NCBI GenBank assembly: GCA_963714145.1
Contig: OY970235.1
Location: forward strand, 2,294,001 to 2,358,000
Direction: 5' to 3'
Length of the DNA: 64,000 nt
DNA from: JBBWZH01 sp035544115
GTDB lineage: Bacteria > Actinomycetota > Actinomycetes > Mycobacteriales > CADCTP01
Notes under the pieces: model-generated
Told to the model about the DNA's origin: nothing
Databases searched by the model: none
Seen by the model: the letters and a program-made list of their open reading frames with translations, nothing else
Part shown: piece by piece, positions 17,225 to 26,896 of the stretch
Numbering within the stretch: position 1 is the first letter of the stretch
Layout: each line of letters starts with the position of its first letter
Position numbers and translations under genes: made by a program

Positions 17225-18160
17225 TCAGGCGTGCGGGGTGGCCTGGGCAACGTTGGAGTCGGGGCCCTCGCCGGCGGCGTTCCCGCCGCGGATCTTGAAC
17301 TGGTAGAGGTGGCCGGCGAGCGCGTGCTGCACGGTGTAGCAGGTCGCGTTGATCGGGTAGGGCATCCGCGTCCAGGCCTGCTTGGCCGTCGCGTCCCGGT
17401 AGTACAGCGAGTAGCCGTCGGCGCCCGGGGCGGCCGTCCAGCACAGCCGGACCGACCCGGCGCCAGCGGTCGCCCGCAGCCCGGTCGGTGTTCCCGGCCG
17501 CGGCCGGCTGGGAATGGCCTGAACGACGTTCGAGTCCGGCCCCTCGCCGGCGCGGTTGCCGCCGCGGATCTTGAACTGGTAAAGGTGGCCGGTCAGCGCG
17601 TGCTGCGCGGTGTAGCAGGTCGGGTTGATCGGGTAGGGCATCCGCGTCCAGGCCTGCTCGGCCGTCGCGTCCCGGTAGTACAGCGAGTAGCCGTCGGCCC
17701 GCGCGGCGGCCGCCCAGCACAGCGACACGTTCGAGGCGCCGACCGCGGTGACCCGCAGGCCGGTCGCCGCGCCCGGCGGCGGGACCCGCCGCGGCGGTGC
17801 GCCGGTGCCCGGCGTACCGGTGCCCGGCGCACCGGCCCGAGCCGGGGGAGCGGCCGGCGGCCGGGCCCCCGGCTTCGGCCGGATCGGCGGCAGCGGCGCC
17901 GCCGCGGGAAGGTCCGGCGCGGCGCCCCGGCCGGTCGGCGTGGTCGGCGGGTCGGTCGGCATGGCGGTCGGCTCGGCCGGCGGGCCGGTCAGCGAGCCGG
18001 CCGGCGGGGTCGTCGCGGGCACGCTGCCGGGGCCGGCGGACGGCTGTGCCGGCGTGCCGCCCGAGCCGGCCGCCCACACACCCAGGCTCAGGACGATCAG
18101 CAGCGCCGCGACCGCGCCACCGAGCCGCATCCGCAACCGGCTGTCGATCCCCTCGGGCAT
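17225..18160 (-). CDS. membrane-anchored protein with two tandem fibronectin type III domains
   Basis: The 311-residue protein has an N-terminal basic/hydrophobic segment (MRLGGAVAALLIVLSLGVWAAG, about residues 11-30) that is a signal or anchor. A Pro/Thr-rich spacer (about 35-135) follows, then two near-identical Fn3-like modules of about 85 residues, each with DGYSLYYRDAT and HLYQFKIRGGN motifs. Fn3 pairs are common in secreted actinobacterial glycosidases, but no catalytic domain is attached, so binding or display at the cell surface is inferred. The start at 18160 follows GGAGG with a 9-base spacer. The two modules are also alike at nucleotide level, which points to recent duplication or gene conversion. 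Confidence 0.75.
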   Translation of the reverse strand: MPEGIDSRLRMRLGGAVAALLIVLSLGVWAAGSGGTPAQPSAGPGSVPATTPPAGSLTGPPAEPTAMPTDPPTTPTGRGAAPDLPAAAPLPPIRPKPGARPPAAPPARAGAPGTGTPGTGAPPRRVPPPGAATGLRVTAVGASNVSLCWAAAARADGYSLYYRDATAEQAWTRMPYPINPTCYTAQHALTGHLYQFKIRGGNRAGEGPDSNVVQAIPSRPRPGTPTGLRATAGAGSVRLCWTAAPGADGYSLYYRDATAKQAWTRMPYPINATCYTVQHALAGHLYQFKIRGGNAAGEGPDSNVAQATPHA

Positions 18161-18418
18161 CGCCGTACACCTCCGCGGCAATCGCATGTCCGCGTCCAGC
18201 ATGCCCATTCACCGCCCGGCCCGGTAATGCAAGAACGAGTGCACCGGCGGCAATGCCGTTTGCGCATCACCCCTTCCGCCCCGGCCGGCCCGGTCGGAAT
18301 TATCGTCGCCGTGATCCGACTGCCGCGGGTCAGACGGTTCCGGTTTCTCGGCATCTTCAGAACGTGCGGCGCGCCCGGCCGAGCCGGCGACAGCTACCCA
18401 CAAGTGTGAGGTGCGGAC

Positions 18419-18949
18419 ATGGCACGAATATGGGCGGTGCTGCTGCTCGCCGCGGCGGGATTGCTGGTGCCCGCGACGCCGGCCTCGGCCGGAACGTTCG
18501 TGGCCCGGTACGAGTTCAGGTTCGCCGACGCGGGACAGCAGTGCCTGGAGGTGACCAGCGGGGCGGGCGGCAAGAGCGACGGCACGCGGCTGCGGCAGTG
18601 GAGTTGCAACGGCAACTCGAACCAGCTCTGGCGGGCCTACCGGGTGCCCTGTGGCGACCGGTCCTGCTTCGTCTTCGTCAACGCGTACAGCGGTAAGTGC
18701 ATGGCGCGCGCCCTCGGCGGTTTGACCAACGGAACCCCGATCATGCAGTGGCCGTGCAGCGACTCGAATTCCACCGAGTGGTGGTTCATGACCGAGTTCC
18801 AGCCGTTCTGGTTCCATCTCTGGGCGGACCCGAACAGCCCGCACTGCCTGCAGCACCACAACCGGTTCGCCGGCAACGGCGACCCCGTCGACATCTGGGC
18901 CTGCAACGACAACAACCCGAATCAGGTGATCGACCTCACGGCATTGTGA
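18419..18949 (+). CDS. secreted ricin B-type lectin domain protein (copy 1)
   Basis: The 176-residue product has a signal peptide (residues 1-24, cleavage near ASA-G). A single beta-trefoil RICIN domain follows, with repeated QxW-type motifs: LRQWSCNGNSNQLW, IMQWPCSDSNSTEWW and VDIWACNDNNPNQV. Such domains bind carbohydrate. There is no attached enzyme, so it is a stand-alone secreted lectin. Several paired cysteines suggest disulphides. A close paralogue follows 59 bases downstream on the same strand, and the two are probably co-transcribed. Confidence 0.85.
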   Translation: MARIWAVLLLAAAGLLVPATPASAGTFVARYEFRFADAGQQCLEVTSGAGGKSDGTRLRQWSCNGNSNQLWRAYRVPCGDRSCFVFVNAYSGKCMARALGGLTNGTPIMQWPCSDSNSTEWWFMTEFQPFWFHLWADPNSPHCLQHHNRFAGNGDPVDIWACNDNNPNQVIDLTAL

Positions 18950-19008
18950 GCCGGGCCGGTCATCGCGTATGCCACCGCCACCTCGCCCCCAACCACCGAG
19001 GAGCCCCG

Positions 19009-19533
19009 ATGATCGCCAGACTGCTCTGCGTGCTGACACTGCTCACGGCCGGCCTGCTGGTGCCAACGCCCGCATTCGCCGGCAGCTTCGTCGGGCGGTA
19101 CCAGCTGTCCTTCGCCGACTCGGCGCAGTGCCTGGAGGTGACCAGCGGGGCGGGCGGCAAGGACGACGGGACGCGGCTGCGGCAGTGGAGTTGCAACGGC
19201 AACTCGAACCAGCTCTGGCGGGCCTACCTGGTGCCCTGCGGCGACCGCGGCTGCCAGATCCTCGTCAACGCGTACAGCGGCAAGTGCGCGGCGCGCGGGT
19301 TCGGCGGGCTCGGCAACGGCACGCCGATCGTCCAGTGGCCGTGCGACGACGACAACGGCAGCGAATGGTGGCTGCTGTCGTACCTCGGCGGGCCGTACCA
19401 CCTCTGGGCCGACCTCGACAGCCCGCACTGCCTGCAGCACCACAACCCGTACACCGGCAACGGCGACCCGGCCGACCTGTGGGGCTGCGACAACAGCTAC
19501 CCGAACCAGGCGATCTACTTCGACGTGCGCTGA
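19009..19533 (+). CDS. secreted ricin B-type lectin domain protein (copy 2)
   Basis: The 174-residue paralogue of the preceding gene has the same design: a signal peptide ending in FAG (about residues 1-25), then one beta-trefoil lectin domain with LRQWSCNGNSNQLW, IVQWPCDDDNGSEWW and ADLWGCDNSYPNQA motifs. The ribosome site is GAGGAG at 19000-19005 ahead of ATG 19009. About 100 bases around the first QxW motif are nearly identical to copy 1, whereas the signal peptides and C-terminal thirds have diverged. This pattern suggests a tandem duplication with local gene conversion or selection. Confidence 0.85.
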   Translation: MIARLLCVLTLLTAGLLVPTPAFAGSFVGRYQLSFADSAQCLEVTSGAGGKDDGTRLRQWSCNGNSNQLWRAYLVPCGDRGCQILVNAYSGKCAARGFGGLGNGTPIVQWPCDDDNGSEWWLLSYLGGPYHLWADLDSPHCLQHHNPYTGNGDPADLWGCDNSYPNQAIYFDVR

Positions 19534-19546
19534 CCCGCCCCGGGCG

Positions 19547-21457
19547 TCAGGGCTGGTCGTCCGGTGGGGGCTCGAGCTCGTCGTCCGGCGCCGGACCGCC
19601 GCCCAGCGCGTCCAGGATCTGCTGGCCGTACTTGGCGAGCTTGTTCTCGCCGACGCCGCTGATCGTGCCGAGCGCGGCCAGCGTGGCCGGCAGCTCGGTG
19701 GCGATCTGGCGCAGCGTCGCGTCGTGGAAGATCACGTACGCCGGCACGCCCTGCTCCTTCGCGGTGGCCGCCGCGCCAGGCCCGCAGCCGCTCGAAGACC
19801 GGCGCGGCCGCGGCCGGCAGCTCCACCGCCGCGGCGGCGGCGGCCCGGGCCGGCCGGGTGCGGGCGCGGGCGGCCCGCTCCGGCTCGCGGCGCAGCATCA
19901 CCTGGCGCTGCCGGCCCAGCACCTCGGCGCTGGCCTCGGTCAGCACCAGCGTGCCGTAGTCGCCCTCGACCGCGAGCAGGCCCTGCGCCAGCAGCTGCCG
20001 CACCACCGCCGCGCCACTCGGACTCGCGCAGCTCGGTGCCGATGCCGAACACGGTCAGCGCGTCGTGGCCGTGCTGGGTCGACCTTGTCGGTCTGCTTGC
20101 CGAGCAGGATGTCGATGGACTGGCCGGCGCCGAACTTCTGGTTGCGCTCCCGCTGCAGCCGCAGCACCGTGGACAGCAGCTTCTGCGCCGGCACGGTGCC
20201 GTCCCAGGACTCCGGCGGGGTCAGGCAGGTGTCGCAGTTGCCGCACGGGCCGCTCTGCTGCGCCGAAGTAGGCCAGCAGCTGCACCCGCCGGCACTCGAC
20301 CGTCTCGCACAGCGCGAGCATCGCGTCCAGGTGCCGGGCCAGCATCGCGGCGGTGCGCCGGGTCGCCCTCGGAGCTGTCGATCATCTTGCGCTGCTGCAC
20401 GACGTCCTGCAGCCCGTAGGCCAGCCAGGCGGTCGACGGCAGCCCGTCCCGCCCGGCCCGGCCGGTCTCCTGGTAGTAGCCCTCCACCGACTTGGGCAGG
20501 TCGAGGTGGGCGACGAAGCGCACGTCCGGCTTGTCGATGCCCATCCCGAACGCGATCGTGGCGACCATGACCAGCGCCGTCCTCGCGCAGGAACCGGGAC
20601 TGGTTGCGCGGCGCGGGTCCGCGCGTCCAGCCCGGCGTGGTACGGCAGCGCCGCGATCCCGTTGCGTGCCGAGGAACTCGGCGGTCTTCTCCACCGAGGC
20701 CCGGGACAGGCAGTAGACGATGCCGGCGTCCCCGGCGTGCTCGGTGCGCAGCAGGTCGAGCAGCTGCCGGCGCGGCTCGTTCTTCGGCACGATCCGGTAC
20801 TGGATGTTCGGCCGGTCGAAGCTGGCGACGAAGTGCCGGGCGTCGGTCAGGTTCAGCCGCGTCGGCGATCTCGGCGTGGGTGGCGGTGGTCGCGGTGGCG
20901 GTCAGCGCGATCCGCGGCACGTCCGGCCAGCGCTCGTGCAGCATCGACAGGGCCAGGTAGTCGGGCCGGAAGTCGTGGCCCCACTGCGCCACGCAGTGCG
21001 CCTCGTCGATCGCGAACAGCGCGATCTTGCCGCGCTCCAGCAGCCGCAGCGCCGAGCCGCCGGCCAGCGCCTCCGGGGCCAGGTAGAGCAGGTCCAGCTC
21101 GCCGGCGAGGAACGCGGCCTCGACCGCGCGCCGCTCGCTCGAAGTCCTGCGTCGAGTTGAGGAACCCGGCCCGCACGCCGAGCGCGCTGCAGCGCGTCGA
21201 CCTGGTCCTGCATCAGCGCGATCAGCGGCGAGATCACCACCGCCGACGCCGGGCCGCACCAGCGCCGGGATCTGGTAGCACAGCGACTTGCCGCCACCGG
21301 TCGGCATCAGCACCAGCGCGTCGCCGCCGCCGACCACGTGCTCGATGATCTCCCGCTGGCCGCCGCGGAACGCGTCGTAGCCGAACACCCGGCGCAGCAC
21401 CCTCAGTGCCTCGCCCACCTCCAGCTCCACCGCAAGCTCCACCCCGGACGCGACCAT
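19547..21457 (-). pseudogene. recQ: recQ-type DNA helicase, frame broken by about twelve same-direction shifts
   Basis: Pieced together across frames, this is a full RecQ: Walker A PTGGGKS, DEAH box IDEAHCVAQWGHDFRPDY, the motif IV-VI region MGIDKPDVRFVAHLDLPKSVEGYYQE, a zinc-binding CGNCDTC, an RQC winged helix and a C-terminal HRDC domain (VFHDATLRQIA type). The reading must skip one base near 21245, 21185, 21138, 20861, 20666, 20607, 20579, 20361, 20261, 20079, 20009 and 19771. Removing 12 bases gives 632 codons, the usual RecQ length, and the end falls in the starting frame. Every shift can be explained by one extra C on the coding strand, or one extra G in some cases. Conserved motifs are otherwise intact. 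It is a very recent pseudogene or carries local sequence errors. Confidence 0.8.
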
Positions 21458-21603
21458 CCGCCGATTCTACGAGCCGCCACGGTCGCCGCCGACCACGCCG
21501 AGCCGGTGCGCGCGTCGGCGGTCCGGGACCGGCCGGCCGCCGCCCGCCGGCCGGCGGACCGGCTCCGGACGAGGTCGGCACGGCGCGCCGGTACAGTCCG
21601 GTT

Positions 21604-22458
21604 ATGGAGTCGGAGTCTGGTTCAGCCGAGGAGCCTGAGCAGGCTGGTCAGCCCGAGTGGCCGGCCGGGCCGGGGCCCGGCGGGCAGCCCGGCGAGCTGG
21701 TGCAGCCGGCGCCGGCTGGGCGCCGGTGGTGGCCGCTGGCGGTGCTGGTGGCGGTGACGCTGCTGCTGGGCGGGGTCAGCCTGGCCCTGAACCGGATGGC
21801 CGCGGGCAGCGGCGACGACGCGGCGGCGGCGGGCGACCAGGCCGTCAGGCGCGGGTACGCGTGTGCGTACATGAGGGTCGGCAGCGGCGCCGACGGCAGC
21901 GGAAACGGCGCCGACGACGGCCGCGACTACTGCCAGCGGGCGGCCCTCGACCACGGTCGGCGGCAGCCGCTCGGCGCGGCGCAGCAGGAGCAGGCGCTGC
22001 GGGCCAGCGGTCCGGTGGCCGCGGTGGTGCGGACCGCCGTCCGCTCCTGCGCCGGCGTCGACGTCGAAGCCAGCGTCGAAGCCAGCGCCGTACCCGGGGC
22101 GGCCGAATCAGGAGCGGCCGAACCGGGCGGCCAGGCGGCGCCGCAACTCAGCGAATGCCTGCCGCGCCGGCCGCCGCGGGCGGTTCCGGCCAGCCCGGGT
22201 GGCCCGGTCGTCGTGCCGGCGCCGGAGCCGCTCAACGCGGCCACGGCTGCCCAGCAGATCCGGCGGGCGCTGCTCACCCGGCGCTACGCCGACGTGATCG
22301 TCCGGATCGCCCGGGCCGACGACCCGGCACCGGCCGGCGCGGTGGTGTACGCGGTGCGGATCGACGGGGCCTGCGTGTTCGGCTACTGGACCCTGATCGG
22401 CTCGGCCGGGGCCCAGGTCGGCGGCCCGCTGCCCGGCGGCGGCTGCCTCGCCAGCTGA
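21604..22458 (+). CDS. single-span membrane protein of unknown function
   Basis: The 284-residue product has an acidic Pro/Gly-rich N-terminus (about 1-40), one membrane helix (WWPLAVLVAVTLLLGGVSLAL, about 43-63) and an extracytoplasmic Ala/Gly-rich region. Scattered cysteines (about 88, 110, 148, 187, 264 and 281) may form disulphides. A short imperfect repeat near 22071-22090 encodes the duplicated VEAS. It lies directly upstream of the second SARP regulator, 68 bases away and on the same strand, so a sensor or partner role is conceivable but not shown. I do not recognise the family. Confidence 0.6.
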   Translation: MESESGSAEEPEQAGQPEWPAGPGPGGQPGELVQPAPAGRRWWPLAVLVAVTLLLGGVSLALNRMAAGSGDDAAAAGDQAVRRGYACAYMRVGSGADGSGNGADDGRDYCQRAALDHGRRQPLGAAQQEQALRASGPVAAVVRTAVRSCAGVDVEASVEASAVPGAAESGAAEPGGQAAPQLSECLPRRPPRAVPASPGGPVVVPAPEPLNAATAAQQIRRALLTRRYADVIVRIARADDPAPAGAVVYAVRIDGACVFGYWTLIGSAGAQVGGPLPGGGCLAS

Positions 22459-22526
22459 CCGGGCCCGGGGACGGCCGACGGCGTCCCGATGGCGTTATCG
22501 GTGCCCGAGGCGGCACCCTGTTAGCC

Positions 22527-25500
22527 GTGGGACCGGCCAGAGCGGATGGGGCAGCTGACGCGCCTGTCGAGCTGCGCGTGCTCGGCCCGCTGGAGGTCGC
22601 CACCGGCGACCGGCTGATCAGCCTGGGCGGCCCGCGGCTGCGCACCCTGCTCGCGCTGCTGATCGCCGGCGCCGGCCGGGTGGTGAGCGTCAACACCCTG
22701 GTAGCCGGCCTGTGGGGCGAGGAGGCGCCGGCCGACGCGGCGCGCACCACCCGCACCTACCTGTCCCGGCTGCGCCAGGTGCTGCCCGGCGAGCTGATCT
22801 CCACCCACCCGGCCGGTTACGTCCTCAACCCGCCGCCGGACGGGCTGGACGCGGCCCGGTTCGAACGCCAGGCCGCCGCCGGCCGGCGCCAGCTCGCCGC
22901 CGGCGACAGCGCCGCGGCCGGCACCCTGGCCGGCGCGCTCGGGCTCTGGCGCGGCGACGCGTACGGGGAGTTCGAGGACGTCCCGGTGCTGCGGGCCGAG
23001 GCGGTCCGGCTGGGGCGGCTCCGGCTGGCCGCCACCGAGGACCGGATCGACGCCGACCTGGCCGCCGGAGCCGGCTCGGCACTGATCGCCGAGCTGGCCG
23101 GCCTGACCGACGAGCACCCGGGGCACGAGCGGCTCTGGGGGCAGCTGATGGTCGCGCTCTACCGGGCCGGCCGGCAGGCGGACGCGCTGGAGGCGTTCCT
23201 GCGGGCCCGCACGATGCTGATCGACCGGGCCGGCCTGGAGCCTTCGCAGCGGCTGGTCGGGCTGCACCGGCAGGTGCTGGCCCAGGACACCCGGCTGCTC
23301 GGCCCGGTCAGCGCGCCGGCCCGGGCCAGGCCGGCCCAGCTGCCCCCGGACGTACCGGGTTTCACCGGCCGGGCCGAGGAGCTGGCGGAGCTGGACGACG
23401 TGCTGGCCCGGTCGGCCCGGCAACCGACCGCGATGGTGATCTCCGCGCTGGCCGGGACCGCCGGGGTGGGCAAGACCGCGCTGGCGCTGCACTGGGCGCA
23501 CCGGGTCGTCGAGCGGTACCCGGACGGCCAGCTCTACCTGAACCTGCGTGGCTACGACCCGGACCAGCCGATGAGCACGCTGGACTCGCTGGCCGCCCTG
23601 CTGGACGGGCTGGGCGTGCCGGCGGCCGGCCTGCCGCTGGATGTGGCGGAGCGGGCGGCCCGGTACCGCAGCGAGATCGCCGGGCGGCGGATCCTGGTGG
23701 TGCTGGACAACGCCGGGTCGGTAGAGCAGGTCCGGCCGCTGCTGCCCGGGACGCCGACCGCGCTGGTGCTGGTGACCAGCCGGGACCAGCTGGCCGGGCT
23801 GGTGGCCGTGCACGGGGCCCGGCGGGTGGGGCTGGACCTGCTGCCGGCCGGGGACGCGGTAGAGCTGCTGCGGGAGCTGATCGGTCGCCGGGTGGCGGCC
23901 GAGCCGGCCGCCGCGGCCGCGTTGGCGCAGGCGTGCGTCCGGCTGCCGCTGGCGTTGCGGGTCGCCGCGGAGCTGGCCGCGAGCCGACCCGGGACGTCGC
24001 TGGCCGACCTGGTCGCGGAGCTGGGCCACCGGCAGCGGCGGCTGGACCTGCTGGACGCCGGCGGTGACCCGCGGGCCGCGGTGACCAGCGTGTTCTCCTG
24101 GTCCTACCGGCACCTGCCGGCCGCGGCGGCGCGCACCTTCCGGTTCGCCGGCCTGCATCCGGGCCCTGATCTGGACGGGTACGCGGCCGCGGCGCTGGCC
24201 GGGGTCGAGCTGGCCGGCGCCCAGCGGAGCCTGGAGCAGTTGGCCCGGGCGCACCTGATGACCGCCGGCCCGGGTGGCCGGTACGACATGCATGACCTGC
24301 TGCGCGGGTACGCCGCGGGCCTGGCCGCCGCGGCGGATCCGGAGCCGGAGCGGCAGGCGGCGCTGGGCCGGCTGTTCGACTTCTACCTGGCCACCGCGGC
24401 GGCCGCGGTCGACCTGCTGTACCCGGCCGAGGCGCACCGCCGGCCGAAGATCCCGCCGCCGGCCACCCCGACCCCGCCGCTGGCCGACCCGGACGCCGCG
24501 CTGGCCTGGCTGAACACCGAGCGCCCGGCGCTGGTCGCGGTGGCCGGCCGGGCCGCCGCGCACGGTTGGCCGGCGCACGCGATCAAGCTGTCCCCGATCC
24601 TGTACCGGTACCTGGCCGGCGGCAGCGACACCGACGCGCTGACCATCCACTCGCACGCCAGCCTGGCCGCAAAGCAGCTCGGCGACCTGGCCGGGCAGGC
24701 GCAGGCGCTGATCGGGTTGGGCGTCACGCACGGGCAGCTGGGCCGGTGGGAGCAGGCGGCCGAGCACCACCGGCAGGCGCTGGCGCTCTACCAGCAGGCC
24801 GGTGACCTGACCGGGCAGGGCCGGGCGCTGGGCAACGTGGGGTCGGCGAACCACCGGCTGGGCCGCTACCAGCAGGCCGCCGACTACTTCGAGCAGGCCC
24901 GGGCGCTGTTCGAGCGGTCCGGTGACCGGATCGGACTGGCCCAGGCGCTGGACAGCCTCAGCCGCGCCGAGCTGCGGCTGGGCCGCTACCAGCAGGCCGC
25001 CGAGCACGCCGAGCAGGCGGTCGGCGTGCACCGGGCGGCCGGCGACCAGCAGGGCGAGGCCGAGGCGCTCAGCGCGCTCGGCGACGTGCTGCTGGACACC
25101 GGCAAGCTGCCCGCCGCCACCGAGCACTTCCAGCAGGCGCTGGCCATCTACCGCCAGTTCGGGCACAAGGCCGGCGAGGCCACCACGCTGACCCGCGTCG
25201 GTGACGCGCACACCGCCATGGGGCTGCCCGCCGAGGCCGGCGAACAGCACCGCGCCGCGCTGGCCATCTACGCCGAGATCGGCGACCGGGACGGCGAACC
25301 CTGGGCGTACAACGGCCTCGGCGAGGCCGCCCAGGCCGCCGGCGACCCGGCCGCCGCGCTGGCCCAGCACACCGACGCGCACACCGCCGCCCGGACCACC
25401 GGCGCCCGGCACCAACTCGCCCGCGCCCACGTCGGCATCGGCGTCGCCCAGCAGGCCCTCGGCAACCCGGCCGACGCCGCCGACCACTTCCGGCACGCGC

Positions 25501-25601
25501 TGGCCATCTACACCGACCTCGGCGCGCCCGAGGCCGACGGCGCCCGCGCCCACCTGGACGCCCTCGACCAGCCGGCGCGGCGTCCCGCCGGGATGGGCTG
25601 A
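22527..25601 (+). CDS. second AfsR/SARP-type regulator with NB-ARC and TPR domains
   Basis: From GTG 22527 the 1024-residue product repeats the AfsR layout: a winged helix (about 12-90; LRVLGPLEVATGDRLISLGGPRLRT type), an activation domain (about 100-245), NB-ARC with P-loop GTAGVGKTALA (about residue 313) and Walker B ILVVLDNAG, and then at least seven TPR units (about 700-1010; LGRYQQAADYFEQA type). No ATG is available near the start and the ribosome site is weak. The GTG was chosen because homology begins shortly after it. It overlaps nothing and is followed three bases later by the PrmC-like gene, indicating co-transcription. It is a paralogue of the gene at 13.1 kb. Confidence 0.88.
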   Translation: MGPARADGAADAPVELRVLGPLEVATGDRLISLGGPRLRTLLALLIAGAGRVVSVNTLVAGLWGEEAPADAARTTRTYLSRLRQVLPGELISTHPAGYVLNPPPDGLDAARFERQAAAGRRQLAAGDSAAAGTLAGALGLWRGDAYGEFEDVPVLRAEAVRLGRLRLAATEDRIDADLAAGAGSALIAELAGLTDEHPGHERLWGQLMVALYRAGRQADALEAFLRARTMLIDRAGLEPSQRLVGLHRQVLAQDTRLLGPVSAPARARPAQLPPDVPGFTGRAEELAELDDVLARSARQPTAMVISALAGTAGVGKTALALHWAHRVVERYPDGQLYLNLRGYDPDQPMSTLDSLAALLDGLGVPAAGLPLDVAERAARYRSEIAGRRILVVLDNAGSVEQVRPLLPGTPTALVLVTSRDQLAGLVAVHGARRVGLDLLPAGDAVELLRELIGRRVAAEPAAAAALAQACVRLPLALRVAAELAASRPGTSLADLVAELGHRQRRLDLLDAGGDPRAAVTSVFSWSYRHLPAAAARTFRFAGLHPGPDLDGYAAAALAGVELAGAQRSLEQLARAHLMTAGPGGRYDMHDLLRGYAAGLAAAADPEPERQAALGRLFDFYLATAAAAVDLLYPAEAHRRPKIPPPATPTPPLADPDAALAWLNTERPALVAVAGRAAAHGWPAHAIKLSPILYRYLAGGSDTDALTIHSHASLAAKQLGDLAGQAQALIGLGVTHGQLGRWEQAAEHHRQALALYQQAGDLTGQGRALGNVGSANHRLGRYQQAADYFEQARALFERSGDRIGLAQALDSLSRAELRLGRYQQAAEHAEQAVGVHRAAGDQQGEAEALSALGDVLLDTGKLPAATEHFQQALAIYRQFGHKAGEATTLTRVGDAHTAMGLPAEAGEQHRAALAIYAEIGDRDGEPWAYNGLGEAAQAAGDPAAALAQHTDAHTAARTTGARHQLARAHVGIGVAQQALGNPADAADHFRHALAIYTDLGAPEADGARAHLDALDQPARRPAGMG

Positions 25602-25604
25602 GCC

Positions 25605-26375
25605 GTGTTCGACCTCGTCGTCGGCCGGCTGCGCGCCGCCGGCTGCGTCTTCGCCGAGGAGGAGGCCCGGCTGCTCATCGAGGCCGCGCCGGCGGCATCG
25701 CGGCTCGACGCCCTGGTGGCCCGCCGGGTCGCCGGCGAGCCGCTGGAACACGTCCTCGGCTGGGCCGGATTCCGTGGCCTGCGGCTCGCCGTCGAGCCGG
25801 GCGTGTTCGTCCCGCGCCGCCGTACCGAGTTCCTCGCCGACGAGGCGATCCGGCTGGCCGCCCCGGGCGCCGTGGTGCTGGACCTGTGCTGCGGCTCGGG
25901 CGCGATCGGCGCCGCGCTGGCCGCGGCGCTGACCCCGGCGCTGGGCGCGGTCGAACTGCACGCCGCCGACATCGACCCGGCCGCGGTCCGCTGCGCCCGG
26001 CGCAACCTGCCCGGCGGCCGGGTCTACGCCGGTGACCTGTACGACCCGCTCCCGCCCAGCCTGCGCGGCCGGGTCACCGTGCTGGTCGCGAACGTGCCGT
26101 ACGTCCCGACCGGCGCGATCGGCCTGCTGCCGGCCGACGCCCGCGAGCACGAACCGCCGGTCGCCCTGGACGGCGGCGCCGACGGCCTGGACGTGCTGCG
26201 CCGGGTCGCCGCCGGTGCGCCGGCCTGGCTGGCGCCCGGCGGGCACCTGCTGATCGAGACCAGCGAGCGGCAGGCGCCGGCCGCGCTCGACGTGTTCAGC
26301 CGCGCCGGCCTGGTCCCGGGACGGGCCGACTCGGACGGCACCGCCGTCGTGATCGGCACCCGCCCGGGCCGATGA
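25605..26375 (+). CDS. PrmC/HemK-like SAM-dependent methyltransferase
   Basis: The 256-residue protein has a short helical N-terminal domain (about 1-75, with VPRRRTEFL, the PrmC-type linker motif). A Rossmann methyltransferase domain follows, with the SAM-binding loop VLDLCCGSGAIG (about 87-98) and acidic motif ADIDPAAV. The substrate-amide motif reads NVPYVP instead of the NPPY of true PrmC. PrmC methylates the GGQ glutamine of peptide release factors; this variant belongs to the actinobacterial putative N5-glutamine methyltransferases, and its substrate is uncertain. The GTG start at 25605 lies three bases after the SARP stop. Confidence 0.8.
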   Translation: MFDLVVGRLRAAGCVFAEEEARLLIEAAPAASRLDALVARRVAGEPLEHVLGWAGFRGLRLAVEPGVFVPRRRTEFLADEAIRLAAPGAVVLDLCCGSGAIGAALAAALTPALGAVELHAADIDPAAVRCARRNLPGGRVYAGDLYDPLPPSLRGRVTVLVANVPYVPTGAIGLLPADAREHEPPVALDGGADGLDVLRRVAAGAPAWLAPGGHLLIETSERQAPAALDVFSRAGLVPGRADSDGTAVVIGTRPGR

Positions 26376-26475
26376 CCGCCCGCCGGGCCGCGGCCGGGCC
26401 GGCTCCCGGCCGGACGGACAGCCGGACGGACAGCCGAGCGGCCGGCCGGCCGGGCGGACAGCCGGGCGGGGGAGC

Positions 26476-26736
26476 TCAGCCGATGACCTGGTCCACGAAG
26501 CACCAGCGCCAGTCCTCGCCGGGCTGGAACGAGCGGATCACCGGGTGACTGGTCGAGCCGAAATGCGCGCTGGCGTGCCTGCCCGGGGACGAGTCGCAGC
26601 AGCCGACGTGCCCGCATTCCAGGCAGAGCCGCAGGTGCACCCAGCGCATGCCGCTGGCCAGGCACTCCTCGCAGCCGCTCGGCGTGTTCGGTGCCGGATC
26701 GGAACCCAGCGCAGTGATGTGTTCACAGACCGTCAC
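26476..26736 (-). CDS. UBP-type zinc finger protein
   Basis: From GTG 26736 (site GAGAGGAA upstream) the 86-residue product is a single zf-UBP module. It shows CEH, CEEC, CLECGHVGCCDSSPGRHASAH and a following SHPVIRSF segment, with the Cys/His pattern that binds three zincs in ubiquitin-specific proteases. Bacterial copies are stand-alone and of unknown role; actinobacteria lack ubiquitin but have Pup, so a peptide C-terminus binding role is only a guess. It is divergent from the antiporter gene. Confidence 0.75.
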   Translation of the reverse strand: MTVCEHITALGSDPAPNTPSGCEECLASGMRWVHLRLCLECGHVGCCDSSPGRHASAHFGSTSHPVIRSFQPGEDWRWCFVDQVIG

Positions 26737-26896
26737 GGTATTGCGTTCCTCTCGCCGACGATCCCGGGCTAGCCGGGCCCGCACCATCTTGCCCGTCGTT
26801 GATCGGCGACACTCACCCGATCCAGGCGGTGGCCGGTGCGGGAATCTTGCCCCGCCCGGCAGACTTGGGCAGCGCGAGACGAGGGGAGTGCCGCCG

